From positions 1 through 64,000 of the forward strand of contig JAAEZT010000003.1 of the NCBI GenBank assembly GCA_018222765.1: a DNA stretch of 64,000 nt, given 5' to 3'. How positions within the stretch are numbered: the first letter of the stretch is position 1; the number at the start of each line of letters is the position of its first letter. The DNA comes from a bacterium (GTDB taxonomy: Bacteria; Verrucomicrobiota; Verrucomicrobiia; Verrucomicrobiales; Akkermansiaceae). The position numbers and the translations under genes are program-made. Below the pieces are notes generated by a model. It saw nothing but the letters and a program-made list of their open reading frames with translations. It was not told where the DNA came from and ran no database searches. Shown here piece after piece: positions 16,802 through 26,195 of the stretch.

Positions 16802-18280
16802 ATGAGCGACGAAAACCCGTCTCCACAATCCACATCCGAGGAACTCATTGCGGTCAGACGCGAAAAGCTCGGCAAGTTGAAGGAATTAGGCATCGACCCT
16901 TACGGAGCCAAATTCAAAGTCACCACCACCCCCGGCGAACTCAAAGCCGAATTCTCTGATGACAAACCAGTGACCATCGCCGGTCGCCTCCTCGCCATCC
17001 GTGACATGGGTAAATCGGTCTTCGCAACTCTCGGCGACGCCCATGGCCGCATTCAGATTTACCTTAATAAGAAGGAGGTCCCCGAGCTGGACTGGTCCGT
17101 TTACCAGCTTCTCGACCTTGGCGACTGGGTTGGCGTCTCCGGTTCGACCTTCACCACCGGAAAAGGCGAACCTTCCGTGAAAGTCTCTTCCCTCACCATG
17201 CTTTCCAAGGCCCTTCGCCCCATGCCCGACAAGTGGCACGGACTTTCCGATCGTGAAACGAAGTACCGCAAGCGCCACCTCGACCTGATGTCAAATCAGC
17301 CCAGCGCCGATCTCTTCATCATCCGTTCACAGATTGTAGCGGAGATTCGCAACTTCCTCCACGAACGCGGCTACCTCGAAGTCGAAACACCCATGTTGCA
17401 TGACGTGGCCGGTGGTGCGGCAGCCCGCCCATTCCAGACGCATCACAATGCTCTCGATATGCCGCTCACCATGCGCATCGCTCCCGAGTTGCACCTGAAG
17501 CGTCTCCTCGTCGGCGGCCTGACCAAAGTCTTCGAACTCAACCGAAACTTCCGTAACGAAGGAATCTCCCGCCGTCACAATCCCGAATTCACCATGCTCG
17601 AAGCCTACCAGGCCTTCGGTGACTTCGAAATCATGGCCGACCTCGTCGAAGAGATGGTCTGCCATCTTGCTGAGAAGTTCTTCGGAACCCTGCAGATCGA
17701 ACATCATGACGAAAACGGAGAGCACGTCCGCACCCTCGACCTCTCGCGCCCCTGGAAGCGCACTCCTTACCAAGATCTTATCAAAGGCGTCGCCGGAGAC
17801 GATTGGTTCGACCTCTCTCCCGACGAGCGACGCGCCAAAGCCCAGTCCGAATTCAAGCTCGAGATTCACGACCACCTCGAAGACTACGAAGTGACCCAAC
17901 AAGTCTTTGAAAAGCTTGTCGAGGAACATACCTTCGATCCCTGCTTCGTGACACACGTCGATTCCAAGCTCATCCCGCTGGCGAAGGAGAATCCTGAGAA
18001 TCCGAAAGTGATCGATGTCTACGAACTAATCATCAACGGACAGGAAATCTCCCCCGGTTACTCCGAGCTCAATGACCCCGACGTCCAACGCCGGCGTCTC
18101 CAGGAGCAATCCGGAGGCGAAGCCCAGGAAATCGACGAAGACTTCGTCGAATCCCTCGAGCACGGTATGCCCCCCGCTGGAGGCATCGGCATTGGTATCG
18201 ATCGCCTGATCATGCTCCTCACCGGAGCACCGACCATTCGCGACGTCGTCCTCTTCCCGCAGCTCAAGCGAAAGGATTGA
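16802..18280 (+). CDS. lysS: Lysyl-tRNA synthetase, class II
   Basis: Charges tRNA-Lys with lysine. The 492-aa protein has an OB-fold anticodon-binding N-domain (about 50-145: VTIAGRLLAIRDMGKSVFATLGDAHGRIQIYL) and a class II catalytic domain (about 160-490). Motif 1 is in IRNFLHERGYLEVETPML; motif 2 is LTKVFELNRNFRNEGISRRHNPEFTMLE; motif 3 is PPAGGIGIGIDRLIMLLTG. The length is typical. It is preceded by a 0.5-kb structured intergenic region and followed by a good terminator. The upstream leader could carry control elements, but nothing like a T-box was recognised. Confidence 0.97.
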   Translation: MSDENPSPQSTSEELIAVRREKLGKLKELGIDPYGAKFKVTTTPGELKAEFSDDKPVTIAGRLLAIRDMGKSVFATLGDAHGRIQIYLNKKEVPELDWSVYQLLDLGDWVGVSGSTFTTGKGEPSVKVSSLTMLSKALRPMPDKWHGLSDRETKYRKRHLDLMSNQPSADLFIIRSQIVAEIRNFLHERGYLEVETPMLHDVAGGAAARPFQTHHNALDMPLTMRIAPELHLKRLLVGGLTKVFELNRNFRNEGISRRHNPEFTMLEAYQAFGDFEIMADLVEEMVCHLAEKFFGTLQIEHHDENGEHVRTLDLSRPWKRTPYQDLIKGVAGDDWFDLSPDERRAKAQSEFKLEIHDHLEDYEVTQQVFEKLVEEHTFDPCFVTHVDSKLIPLAKENPENPKVIDVYELIINGQEISPGYSELNDPDVQRRRLQEQSGGEAQEIDEDFVESLEHGMPPAGGIGIGIDRLIMLLTGAPTIRDVVLFPQLKRKD

Positions 18281-18299
18281 TCACTTTCCCACCTCTCTC

Positions 18300-18333
18300 A
18301 AAGCCCGCAGGATCTTCCTGCAGGCTTTTTTTT
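18300..18333 (+). terminator. Intrinsic terminator of lysS
   Basis: AAGCCCGCAGGATCTTCCTGCAGGCTTTTTTTT: stem of 11 pairs interrupted by one mismatch, loop TCT or so, followed by T8. It lies 20 bp after the lysS stop. Confidence 0.9.
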
Positions 18334-18369
18334 ACTCCCTCTCTTCACAATTTAAGAAACAATCCCTCC

Positions 18370-18774
18370 ATGCTCCGACTCTTTCCGATTTGCTTTTTGC
18401 TCACCTCCTGCAGTCTGCTCGAAAACCCAACCCGCATCGTTCAACAGGCTAGCTCTGCCACCGTCGACGCCACCAAGCGCGCGGCCTCTGCCACTCAAAA
18501 ATTCGGTAAGAACATCTCCGACAAGTATTTTACCTGGAACAAAAAGAGACCCGAGCAACCCACCGTCGCATCCACCAACAAAATCTTCGCCGAACTTCCC
18601 CAACCCGATCCCTATACTCCGGCTCCTGTCAGACCCACCGTTTTCATTCCCGATAGGCTGAGTCCAGCCGCTGAAGCCCCCACTCCCAAGGCCCCCACCG
18701 CCCCTCCTCTTCCAGGGAAGATAGACCTGCCGGATCTCCCTGACCTCCCTGACCTCCCTGACCTCCCGGAATAG
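18370..18774 (+). CDS. Small proline-rich lipoprotein of unknown function
   Basis: A 134-aa protein read from the ATG at 18370. That start gives a clean lipoprotein signal (MLRLFPICFLLTSCSLLEN, lipobox LTSC), while the ORF-track start at 18277 would lie inside the lysS terminator. The middle (about residues 25-60) is a helical stretch, and residues about 75-134 are proline- and alanine-rich. The C-terminus is a tandem LPD repeat (DLPDLPDLPDLPDLPE) encoded by near-identical 9-bp units ctccctgac, which may vary in copy number. Function unknown; the build suits an envelope-anchored spacer or adaptor. It probably follows its own promoter just after the lysS terminator. Confidence 0.8.
   Translation: MLRLFPICFLLTSCSLLENPTRIVQQASSATVDATKRAASATQKFGKNISDKYFTWNKKRPEQPTVASTNKIFAELPQPDPYTPAPVRPTVFIPDRLSPAAEAPTPKAPTAPPLPGKIDLPDLPDLPDLPDLPE
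18728..18769 (+). repeat. 9-bp tandem repeat at the lipoprotein C-terminus
   Basis: Three identical ctccctgac units with diverged flanking units (ctgccggat and ctcccggaa), encoding consecutive Leu-Pro-Asp. Short perfect coding repeats like this are prone to slippage without changing the frame. Confidence 0.8.
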
Positions 18775-18780
18775 CGCATT

Positions 18781-20454
18781 TCATTCGACCTCATAGCACC
18801 CTAGCACGGCGGTCACCATCGCCTTGCCACTCGTCGCCTCATCGTGGAAGATATGGTGCACACCTTCCTTCTTCAGCAAGTCCACTCCGCTGCCAAACTT
18901 AGCGCGGGCGTAGGTCACCACTCCACCGTTTAAAGTCCGCGCTGCACGGACACCTTCAACCGCTAAAAGTGGTTCAGGGAAAGTAAAGGCAATCGCCCGG
19001 GCATCTTCCACCCGGGCCAACTTCATCGTCTCGACATTTGTCGCATCGGCAAAGAGCACCTGCACGCCACGTTCATGAAGCGTCTTCACTGTCCCCGCGT
19101 TCATCTCAATCACGACCACCGGAACCGACAACCGATCCATCGCCTCATGAAGCGCCTGTCCCACCGGACCGTATCCGCAAATAACAACGTGATCCCGCAG
19201 CGACTCCACTTGGGATCCCAGACGGAGCTCATCGCAGCATTTGGATGGCTGAAATATTTTAAGTGATTCGAGGGGCTTCGCGACCGGCCCCACCAGACGC
19301 ATCAAGGTGGGAACCAAGGCCATCGAAACTGCCGTGCACGCCAGCAACATCTGCTCGACCCCGGGGCTCACCCCGCCCAACTCCGAAGCCCGGCCCAAAA
19401 GAACGAGCGAGAATTCCCCACTACTCGAGAGGGCGGCCCCGGCCATCAATGCCTGCCTGAAGCGAAGCCCGAGGCGTCTGGCAATCATGGCAATGACAAA
19501 TCCCTTCACCGCGACAATTCCCAGCACCCCCAACCCGATAATCCACCAGAATTGCATCACAATCTCCAGATCAATCAACAAGCCCACTGACACAAAAAAG
19601 ACGGTCAGGAAAAGGTCTTTAAACGGCAGCACATCTGCCAGCACTTTGTGCGAATAGATCGACTCACTCACCACCAACCCACCTGCAAAAGCTCCCAGTG
19701 CCAGGCTTAGACCAAACCAATTCGCACCCCAAGCAATCGCCGCGCAAAGGCCCACCACCGTCACGGTGAACAACTCCCGGCTTCCCGATGTCGCCACGGC
19801 ATGGAGCAAATGCGGTACAACATAGACACTCAGCCCCCAACACAGCGTTAAAAAGAGAATCCCCTTTCCCAATGCCTGAAAAATCGGACCCGCTCCGCCA
19901 GCCCCGTCTCCCACCAAGGAAGGGAGAAGTACCATGAATAGGATCACCGCAAGATCCTGGAAAATCGCCACTCCCAGCGCCATCCGCGCTCCGGGCGTAT
20001 CCGGCTGCCCCATATCCTGAAACGATTTGATACTCACCGCCGTCGACGACAAGGCCATCGCAAACCCCACCACCAGCAATCCCGTCCCGCTCAATCCAAA
20101 AGCCCAACCCACCGCCATCCCCACCAAGGTAGTAAGCAACATCTGCATTCCCCCTCCCCCGAAGACCACTTTTCGGAGATGCACCAACTCCCGAAGCGAA
20201 AATTCAATCCCCAGGGTAAACATCAACAAGACCACTCCCAATTCCGCTAAAATTGCGATCGCCTCCGCCGAAGAATCCCCCAGCCACATTGTTGCCCCGA
20301 TGTTCGCTAGAATCACACCACAGGCGAAATACCCCACCAAAAGCGACTGTTTTGCCCTCACCAAAAGGAGCGAAACAATCACCACACTCCCCAACACCAT
20401 ACCCAGTAATGCCACAACAGGGGCTACTTCATAAGAGGAGGCGGCAAGGATCAC
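18781..20454 (-). CDS. Monovalent cation:proton antiporter-2 (KefB/RosB-like) with TrkA-N domain
   Basis: A 557-aa inner membrane transporter of the CPA2 group. The first about 395 residues hold some 12 hydrophobic segments with the family's characteristic features: EFSLRELVHLRKVVFGGGGMQ, GFAMALSSTAVSIKSFQDMG, and AIFQDLAVILFMVLLPSL with the ion-binding Asp. The soluble C-terminal part (about 420-540) is a RCK/TrkA-N nucleotide-binding domain, VVICGYGPVGQALHEAM, ending with an acidic residue of an NAD site (VVIEMN). Such proteins exchange K+ or Na+ for H+ and are often gated by NAD(H) or glutathione adducts. There is no KefF/KefG partner nearby. It is divergent from the selenoprotein gene at 20562. 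Confidence 0.93.
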   Translation of the reverse strand: MILAASSYEVAPVVALLGMVLGSVVIVSLLLVRAKQSLLVGYFACGVILANIGATMWLGDSSAEAIAILAELGVVLLMFTLGIEFSLRELVHLRKVVFGGGGMQMLLTTLVGMAVGWAFGLSGTGLLVVGFAMALSSTAVSIKSFQDMGQPDTPGARMALGVAIFQDLAVILFMVLLPSLVGDGAGGAGPIFQALGKGILFLTLCWGLSVYVVPHLLHAVATSGSRELFTVTVVGLCAAIAWGANWFGLSLALGAFAGGLVVSESIYSHKVLADVLPFKDLFLTVFFVSVGLLIDLEIVMQFWWIIGLGVLGIVAVKGFVIAMIARRLGLRFRQALMAGAALSSSGEFSLVLLGRASELGGVSPGVEQMLLACTAVSMALVPTLMRLVGPVAKPLESLKIFQPSKCCDELRLGSQVESLRDHVVICGYGPVGQALHEAMDRLSVPVVVIEMNAGTVKTLHERGVQVLFADATNVETMKLARVEDARAIAFTFPEPLLAVEGVRAARTLNGGVVTYARAKFGSGVDLLKKEGVHHIFHDEATSGKAMVTAVLGCYEVE

Positions 20455-20561
20455 TCCCGCAGAATACCCAAATCATTTCACAAGCCAAGCGCACCCGCGA
20501 GAGAATCGCTCCAAAGATTCCTCCTTCACAATTCACTATTTTGGGTCCACATTGAGGCGCC

Positions 20562-21239
20562 ATGAAACACCTCATCGCTCTCTCACTCGCGCTCTGCTCG
20601 ATCGCCGGGGCCTTTGACATTCCCAAAGGATCGTACCACCTCGGGCAACTCGAAGCCGCCGCCAAAAAAGCCGCCAAGGCAAAGCAACCCATCGCCTTCG
20701 TCATCGCCAAAAAATCAATGATCGCCACATGAGTGGCCTGCCCAGGAGCCGTCAGTGTGTCGGCTAGCAAAGCAGTTCTTGGATTCTCCCAAAGTGTCGT
20801 CGTTGATACCGGCGAAAAGTTTGCCCTCCCCGGGCTCGTAAAAGACGCCTACGAGAGGGGCGGATCATCCATCCCCATCGTCATCTTCACCGACCCCGGC
20901 ATGACCCAGATCTATGGATCCTATAATCATCCCGCAATGAAGAGCCAGCAATACGGAACCATCTTCAAAGACGCCCGCGCCAAGATTCGCAAATCCATCC
21001 AGGAAGGAACCTTCGCCCTCGGCGACGGCAACGAACCAAAAATCGTCAGAGTCGACGGCAGTGAGGTCGAAGAATGGACCAGCTCGAAAGGCACTGCGAT
21101 CAAAGCCAGACTTGTCGGCATCGAGAACGACGAAGTCTATCTCTTCGAAACCGACAAAGGCGCCAAGATCCGCGCCACCGCGGCCCAGCTTTCCAAAGAA
21201 AGCGTCGCCAAAGCGAGGAAGGCAGCCGGCGTAAATTGA
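20562..21239 (+). CDS. Exported thioredoxin-fold selenoprotein (UVAC) with SHD1-like tail
   Basis: The ORF track starts at 20733 (a GTG just after a TGA), but the real start is the ATG at 20562: MKHLIALSLALCSIAGAF is a clean signal peptide. Reading through the in-frame TGA at 20730-20732 gives one 225-aa protein. Residues about 20-140 form a thioredoxin-like domain: QPIAFVIAKKSMIAT-U-VACPGA places Sec57 and Cys60 as a UxxC redox pair after the first strand pair, and SSIPIVIFTDPGMTQIYG holds the expected cis-Pro (about 105). Residues about 170-225 are SHD1-like (EEWTSSKGTAIKARLVGI). A SECIS-like hairpin follows the UGA at 22 nt. The sequence is intact otherwise. The role is inferred to be extracytoplasmic redox; the substrate is unknown. 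The nonsense-mutation alternative leaves the signal peptide unexplained. Confidence 0.87.
20747..20765 (+). promoter_or_regulatory. Bacterial SECIS-like hairpin of the UVAC selenoprotein
   Basis: AGCCG-U-CA-GUG-UG-U-CGGCU: a 5-bp lower stem, a U-U mismatch, two more pairs (C-G, A-U) and an apical GUG loop starting with G. The loop begins 23 nt after the UGA (22 nt between), within the accepted 16-37 nt window for bacterial SECIS. It lies wholly in coding sequence. Confidence 0.7.
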
Positions 21240-21240
21240 A

Positions 21241-21268
21241 CCACCAAGCCTTGCGGCTGGTGGCTTTT
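21241..21268 (+). terminator. Intrinsic terminator of the UVAC selenoprotein gene
   Basis: CCACC-A-AGCC-TTGC-GGCT-GGTGG followed by CTTTTGGTTT: nine base pairs with one bulged A, beginning right after the stop codon at 21239. Confidence 0.8.
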
Positions 21269-21285
21269 GGTTTAAAGCGGTCTCT

Positions 21286-24200
21286 TTACTTCACATGCAT
21301 GACGCCGCGCATGATGGTGGCGTGTCCGGGGAAGGTGCAGATGAAGGGATAGTCTCCGGCTGTGGCCGGAGCGGTGAATTCGATCTCCTGAGTCTCTCCC
21401 TTGTCGAGAAGTTTGGTGGCGTGAAGGATATTTGGATCATCTGGCAGGAACTGCTTTTTGAAACCATCGGCCCCGAGAGCAATAGCCGCATTGGCCACTG
21501 AATCAGCGGTTCCTGGTTTCACGATTACCAAGTTGTGGGGCATGAAGTCAGGGTTCACGAGGATCAGCTTGATCTTCTTGCCCGCCTTCACGGTCACTTC
21601 CTTAACGTCATACTGAATTTTCTCAACGACGGTGTTCACACGGATGGTGGTGAGATCAGCAGTGTCGGATTCGATGCCACCTTTTTTCAGGACCATTTCC
21701 TCTTCCTCTTCGATCTCCTGTTTCCCAAGAGTCGGATCAGCATCAGTCCAGAAGTGCTTCACGGTCTTCGCGCCCATCACGACATGGGGGTCAGGTGAAC
21801 CGAGCACGGCATTGAGGAGCTCTTCATTCCGCACATTGTGCTGCTGATGAATCCAGAGTGCTTCGAGAAGCGGAATGCCATGATCCTTGTTCGAAGAACT
21901 AAACTGCTTAATCCATTTTTGCGTCTCTTTGATCACGGCATCGGTGTCGCGCTCGCTGAGTTCGACCCGAGTACGGTGACGCACTTCCATGACGGGGTGC
22001 TTGAAGTTATCGAGCAGAGCGGAGATGGACGCGCCATCAATTTTGACCGGCTTTTGCAGCGGACGACCGTTGTAGGTCATGCGGTAAATCCGACCATGAC
22101 GCTTGTCGCGGTTCGGGTCGCGCACGTTGTGCTGCATGTGGCCAATGATGACATTGTGCCAGTCGGCAATGTAGAGTGCCCCGTCCTCTCCGAAGACCGC
22201 ATCGGTCGGACGGAAGTTTCCGTCGTCACTATAAATCAACTGCTCGGCCGGAGTTCCCCAGACTTCACCCAACTTGTACTTCTTCTCCTCGAAGCCATCG
22301 CGGTGAAGTTTATACTGCTTGAGACCGCGATAGCCGATGGTGTTGCAGACGAGGAAGTTTCCGTCCATCTCTTCCGGGAAGTGGCTACTGGAAACAATGA
22401 CGTCGGCGGCCACCGGGCGAACCTCCTTGTTCAAAAGAGGGAACATCTTGAAGCCCTTGCCACTGGGGCGGACCTGATAAGAACGACCACCGGTTCCGTC
22501 ATTGGCGTAGAGATAGCCATACTTGTCAAAGCTCGTGCCGTGCGGGTTCGGGCTGTTGCCTGCATGGAAGGTGACGGTGTAACGACGTGGGTCAAAGCGA
22601 TACATTCCCGAGGATCCGGTCGTCAGGGATGGCCCCCAGGGGGTCTCGTGATTGTGCTGGAGGAAAATTCCACTCTGCCAGTAAATGCCTCCGTCAGGTC
22701 CGAAGATCAGGTTGTTCGCGGCATGGTGGGTGTCGGATGATCCGATGCCCTGCATCAGGACAAAACGAACATCAGCAACGTCATCACCATCGGTGTCCTT
22801 GAGGAAAATAATGTCCGGCTGGCTGGTGACAACAACGCCACCATTCCAAAATTCGAAACCGAGAGGATTGTGTACCTTGGCGAATTCTTTCACGCCATCG
22901 GCCACGCCGTCCTTGTTCTTATCCTCGAAGATGAGAAGTGCATCGTTCATCTTTTTCAAAGGCTCCCACTTGGGGTAAGTGGCCCAAGCTGCCGCCCAGA
23001 GGCGCCCTTTGCCATCGACCTGCAACTGAACCGGATTGGCCAATTGCGGGAACTTTTTCTCGTCCGCAAAAAGGTTCACTTTGAAGCCCTCGGCAATGTG
23101 CATCTTGGAAATCGCTTCCTTGCCGTCGAGATACTTCAGGCTTCCTTCCTTCTGCTTGCTTGAGCTGCGGGACTTCCCTCCGACGTTAGATTTGACCGGA
23201 ACAGGCGGGGGGACATTGGCATCGCTGACTCGGAGATCCTTACCGGCGGCCTTTGCCCAAATTCGCTGGTCGCGATTGGCCGTGGTGACATCAAGCATCT
23301 TGAGCTCGTGCTGGAGAACCTCGGCATTGGTCTGTCCATCGACAAATTTTAGCCCGGAGCGTCCGCCCCAAACATCGTTACCATCGGTAGCACGATAACG
23401 ATTGTGCCAATGCCAGTTCTTATCAAGGACCGCTTCGCGCAGCGGCTGATGACTTGGAGATGCCTCGATTTTCTTGTTGAGAAGTCCTTGTGCAATCACC
23501 TCACCGATCATGCGGTTGCCATCTTCATTAAGATGAATTCCATTCAAAGTCAGGGGGATATTACTGGTGGAATACAGCGCCAGGGAAGGGTTGAAGAGAT
23601 CAAGAAACGCCACGCCATTTTCGCTGGCGGCGAGTCGGGTCGCCTCGGTAATCGCGAGAAGACGCTTGTTATTGGCTTTTCCGCTGGGGAGATTGGGATC
23701 TTTGAGATTCTCGTGTGCGATCGGGCTGGCGAGCACGATGCGAGGGAAGGTCTTACCGTTGGGCTGGGCCTTGCGGATGGTCTCGACCAGCTTGGCGAGT
23801 TCCTTGCGGTAGTTCTCCGGAGTGGTGTCGAAGGACTCGTTATAACCATACATCGCGAGTACGACATCCGCTTTTACCAGCTGAAGATATTCGGCCATCG
23901 GGGTAAATCCTCTCGAGCGGGGATGCTTGTTGGCGCGGTCTCCGGTGAGGCTCATGTTACGGAAACTCAGCTGCAGCCCCTTGGTCTCGGCATGAAGAAG
24001 GGTCTCCAGCCAACCATCATGCTGCATCCGGTCAGCGAGGCCATTTCCGATGATGGAAACCACGTCACCTTTGGCGAACTTGAATGGCGAGGGGTCTTTA
24101 TAGCCCGAAGGAACATCGACCAACTTGGCCACTTTCTGGGCCTCACCCTTGCCTCCGCGATAGGTCACCGCCACTTTTTTACCAAAGTCAAAATCCACTG

Positions 24201-24651
24201 AGACTTTCGGCGCCGCGAGATTATCCTTCTTGAAGACAGCCTTACGGTTGGCGTCGAGAAGGGTAATCGTGAAATTGGCGAGCCTCCCATCGAGACCATC
24301 ACCCCGGTTCCAGATCGAAACTTTGTCGATGGCCTGGGGTTTGCCGAGATCAAGCTCCCACCACGGGTTCGCCTTGCCTTCGCTGGTGTGGGTCTGCCCC
24401 CCATTGGCATAGGACGGATTCTTATTCCCATCGATGGCCCGCTCGGGAAGACCTCCGGCTCCGAGGCTCGACTGGGTGGCTTTTCCGGATTTGGCAATAT
24501 TCTTACCTTTGCTGATCACTTCGACCTCAGCCAAAGTAAGCGTTTTATCGTTTCCGGGCAATTCGACGCGAACATATCGCGCGTTCGGGGCTGCTGCTGA
24601 TGCCGCTATCGCGCTCAGCGCCAGCAGTAAAGTGGTGGAGACTAACTTCAT
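21286..24651 (-). CDS. PVC-type secreted multidomain protein: F5/8C-like, SGNH hydrolase, beta-propeller dehydrogenase-like, cupredoxin
   Basis: A 1121-aa exported protein. Domain order: signal peptide (1-20); discoidin/F5/8C-like domain (about 22-165: [46 protein letters not shown]); SGNH hydrolase (about 185-400: [33 protein letters not shown]); low-complexity [10 protein letters not shown] linker; six-bladed propeller of the L-sorbosone/membrane-bound dehydrogenase type (about 520-880); C-terminal cupredoxin (about 1010-1121) with azurin-like copper ligands ([10 protein letters not shown], then [10 protein letters not shown]). In place of the cytochrome CxxCH usual in these fusions it carries the copper domain, so electrons could be passed to copper. 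It follows the DUF1501 gene and probably belongs to the same operon. Substrate unknown; a polysaccharide or its breakdown products are likely. Confidence 0.88.
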   Translation of the reverse strand: MKLVSTTLLLALSAIAASAAAPNARYVRVELPGNDKTLTLAEVEVISKGKNIAKSGKATQSSLGAGGLPERAIDGNKNPSYANGGQTHTSEGKANPWWELDLGKPQAIDKVSIWNRGDGLDGRLANFTITLLDANRKAVFKKDNLAAPKVSVDFDFGKKVAVTYRGGKGEAQKVAKLVDVPSGYKDPSPFKFAKGDVVSIIGNGLADRMQHDGWLETLLHAETKGLQLSFRNMSLTGDRANKHPRSRGFTPMAEYLQLVKADVVLAMYGYNESFDTTPENYRKELAKLVETIRKAQPNGKTFPRIVLASPIAHENLKDPNLPSGKANNKRLLAITEATRLAASENGVAFLDLFNPSLALYSTSNIPLTLNGIHLNEDGNRMIGEVIAQGLLNKKIEASPSHQPLREAVLDKNWHWHNRYRATDGNDVWGGRSGLKFVDGQTNAEVLQHELKMLDVTTANRDQRIWAKAAGKDLRVSDANVPPPVPVKSNVGGKSRSSSKQKEGSLKYLDGKEAISKMHIAEGFKVNLFADEKKFPQLANPVQLQVDGKGRLWAAAWATYPKWEPLKKMNDALLIFEDKNKDGVADGVKEFAKVHNPLGFEFWNGGVVVTSQPDIIFLKDTDGDDVADVRFVLMQGIGSSDTHHAANNLIFGPDGGIYWQSGIFLQHNHETPWGPSLTTGSSGMYRFDPRRYTVTFHAGNSPNPHGTSFDKYGYLYANDGTGGRSYQVRPSGKGFKMFPLLNKEVRPVAADVIVSSSHFPEEMDGNFLVCNTIGYRGLKQYKLHRDGFEEKKYKLGEVWGTPAEQLIYSDDGNFRPTDAVFGEDGALYIADWHNVIIGHMQHNVRDPNRDKRHGRIYRMTYNGRPLQKPVKIDGASISALLDNFKHPVMEVRHRTRVELSERDTDAVIKETQKWIKQFSSSNKDHGIPLLEALWIHQQHNVRNEELLNAVLGSPDPHVVMGAKTVKHFWTDADPTLGKQEIEEEEEMVLKKGGIESDTADLTTIRVNTVVEKIQYDVKEVTVKAGKKIKLILVNPDFMPHNLVIVKPGTADSVANAAIALGADGFKKQFLPDDPNILHATKLLDKGETQEIEFTAPATAGDYPFICTFPGHATIMRGVMHVK

Positions 24652-24779
24652 AAGTGAACAATTGGATACGCTCCATTTCCGGCATCTTATCGCGAAGATT
24701 TAAGGAAAACATGAAATCACCAACCAGCCCCGACCAAAAGTCCCCCCCGGGCAGCCCCTCCTGAAGTGACTCGACGGGT

Positions 24780-26195
24780 TCAGCCCACCAGATCCGACCA
24801 GACCTCGCCGTGCACATCCGTCAGGCGAAGATCCCTCCCTCCCCAGCGGTAGGTAAGCTTTTCATGATCTATTCCGAGTTGGTGCAGGACCGTCGCCCAT
24901 AAGTCATAAACGGTGGCGACTTGATCAATTGCTTTGTAGCCCAATTCATCGGTCGCTCCGTGAGTCTGTCCGCCTTTCACACCGCCGCCAGATAGCCAGA
25001 GACTAAAGCCATAGGGATTGTGATCCCGGCCTTTGCCTCCCTGCGAAAAGGGCGTCCGTCCAAATTCTCCAGTGAAGACGACGAGGGTTTCCTCCAATAA
25101 ACCCCGCTCCTTGAGATCGGTGAGTAATGCGGCGATGGGGCCGTCGACTTGCTCCGCCATCTTTCCGTGTCCTTTCGCTAAATCTCCATGTTGGTCCCAG
25201 GGATTTCCCCCGTTTCCTCCACCGACCCCATGGCTGCAACACGACAACTCCACAAAGCGCACTCCACGCTCCACGAGGCGCCGCGCCATGAGACACTGCC
25301 GCGCATATTCAGCCTGGTGCTCGTTACTACTATTCACACCATAGAGCTCTTTGGTAGCTTCACTTTCTTCACTGATGTCGGTGAGCTCCGGCACCGCTTC
25401 CTGCATGAGATACGCGGTCTCGGCATTTTCCACCGAAGCCATCACGGCATCTTTGGCCGCTGTCCGTTCGGCAAACTTCCGGTCAAGTCCACCGATGAAA
25501 TCAAGCGCGCGACGTTGCTCTACCTTGAGCATTCCCGGCGCGATATTGGGAACTGCTTGATCCCCCGAAATGTTAAAAATCGACCCTTGGGTCGCCGCCG
25601 GAAGAAAACCATTCCCAAAAATACTCACTCCGCCATGCGGAGTCGTGGCCCGCTTTGATTGCAGCACGACATAGCCCGGCAGGTTGGGATTCATCGAGCC
25701 ACATCCGTAGTTCACCCACGCCCCGGCGCTCGGATAGCCCAGGAAAGGAAAGCCGGTGTGCATAAAGAAATTCCCTTGAGCGTGCTCGCTAAATTTCGCC
25801 GTCATTGAGCGGACAATCGCCAGGTCATCGGCCCGCTCCGCGATCTTGGGAAACATGTTAGTCATTTCCAATCCGGACTTTCCATAGCGCCCGATCTCCC
25901 ACGGTGACGCAAAAATATTCCCGTTGGCGTCGAACTGCGTTCGCTCCACCGCCACCGGCATCGGCTGACCATGGCGTTTCTTGAGCGCAGGCTTGGGATC
26001 AAAGGAATCGACATGGGAAACCCCACCCGACATGTAGAGAAAAATCACCGACTTGGCCTTCTGCGCGTGATGCAACTTCGGCTTGGACGCACCCCAAGCC
26101 TTGTTCCCGTTAATGAGACTGGAAAGCGCGACGGCACTGACTCCGCTGGAAGTCAGCTTGAGAAATTCCCGGCGGGTTTTGAGATCAATGGACAT
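24780..26195 (-). CDS. DUF1501 protein, Tat-exported
   Basis: A 471-aa member of DUF1501, a PVC-enriched alkaline-phosphatase/sulfatase-like fold. The N-terminus is a Tat signal: [23 protein letters not shown] carries the RR-x-F-L-K motif. Family hallmarks follow: [78 protein letters not shown] and [25 protein letters not shown]. The enzymatic activity of the family is not established; the metal-site-like His and Asp residues suggest hydrolysis. The gene overlaps the upstream PSD1/DUF1553 gene by 11 bp and is the classic partner of that family, so the two are surely one functional unit. Inferred role: periplasmic processing of a sulfated or phosphorylated compound. Confidence 0.93.
   Translation of the reverse strand: MSIDLKTRREFLKLTSSGVSAVALSSLINGNKAWGASKPKLHHAQKAKSVIFLYMSGGVSHVDSFDPKPALKKRHGQPMPVAVERTQFDANGNIFASPWEIGRYGKSGLEMTNMFPKIAERADDLAIVRSMTAKFSEHAQGNFFMHTGFPFLGYPSAGAWVNYGCGSMNPNLPGYVVLQSKRATTPHGGVSIFGNGFLPAATQGSIFNISGDQAVPNIAPGMLKVEQRRALDFIGGLDRKFAERTAAKDAVMASVENAETAYLMQEAVPELTDISEESEATKELYGVNSSNEHQAEYARQCLMARRLVERGVRFVELSCCSHGVGGGNGGNPWDQHGDLAKGHGKMAEQVDGPIAALLTDLKERGLLEETLVVFTGEFGRTPFSQGGKGRDHNPYGFSLWLSGGGVKGGQTHGATDELGYKAIDQVATVYDLWATVLHQLGIDHEKLTYRWGGRDLRLTDVHGEVWSDLVG

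Noticed and set aside
21838-22740. 300-aa plus-strand ORF inside the 1121-aa gene
   Set aside because: It is antisense to a highly conserved propeller region and has a Val/Gly-rich shadow composition without motifs.
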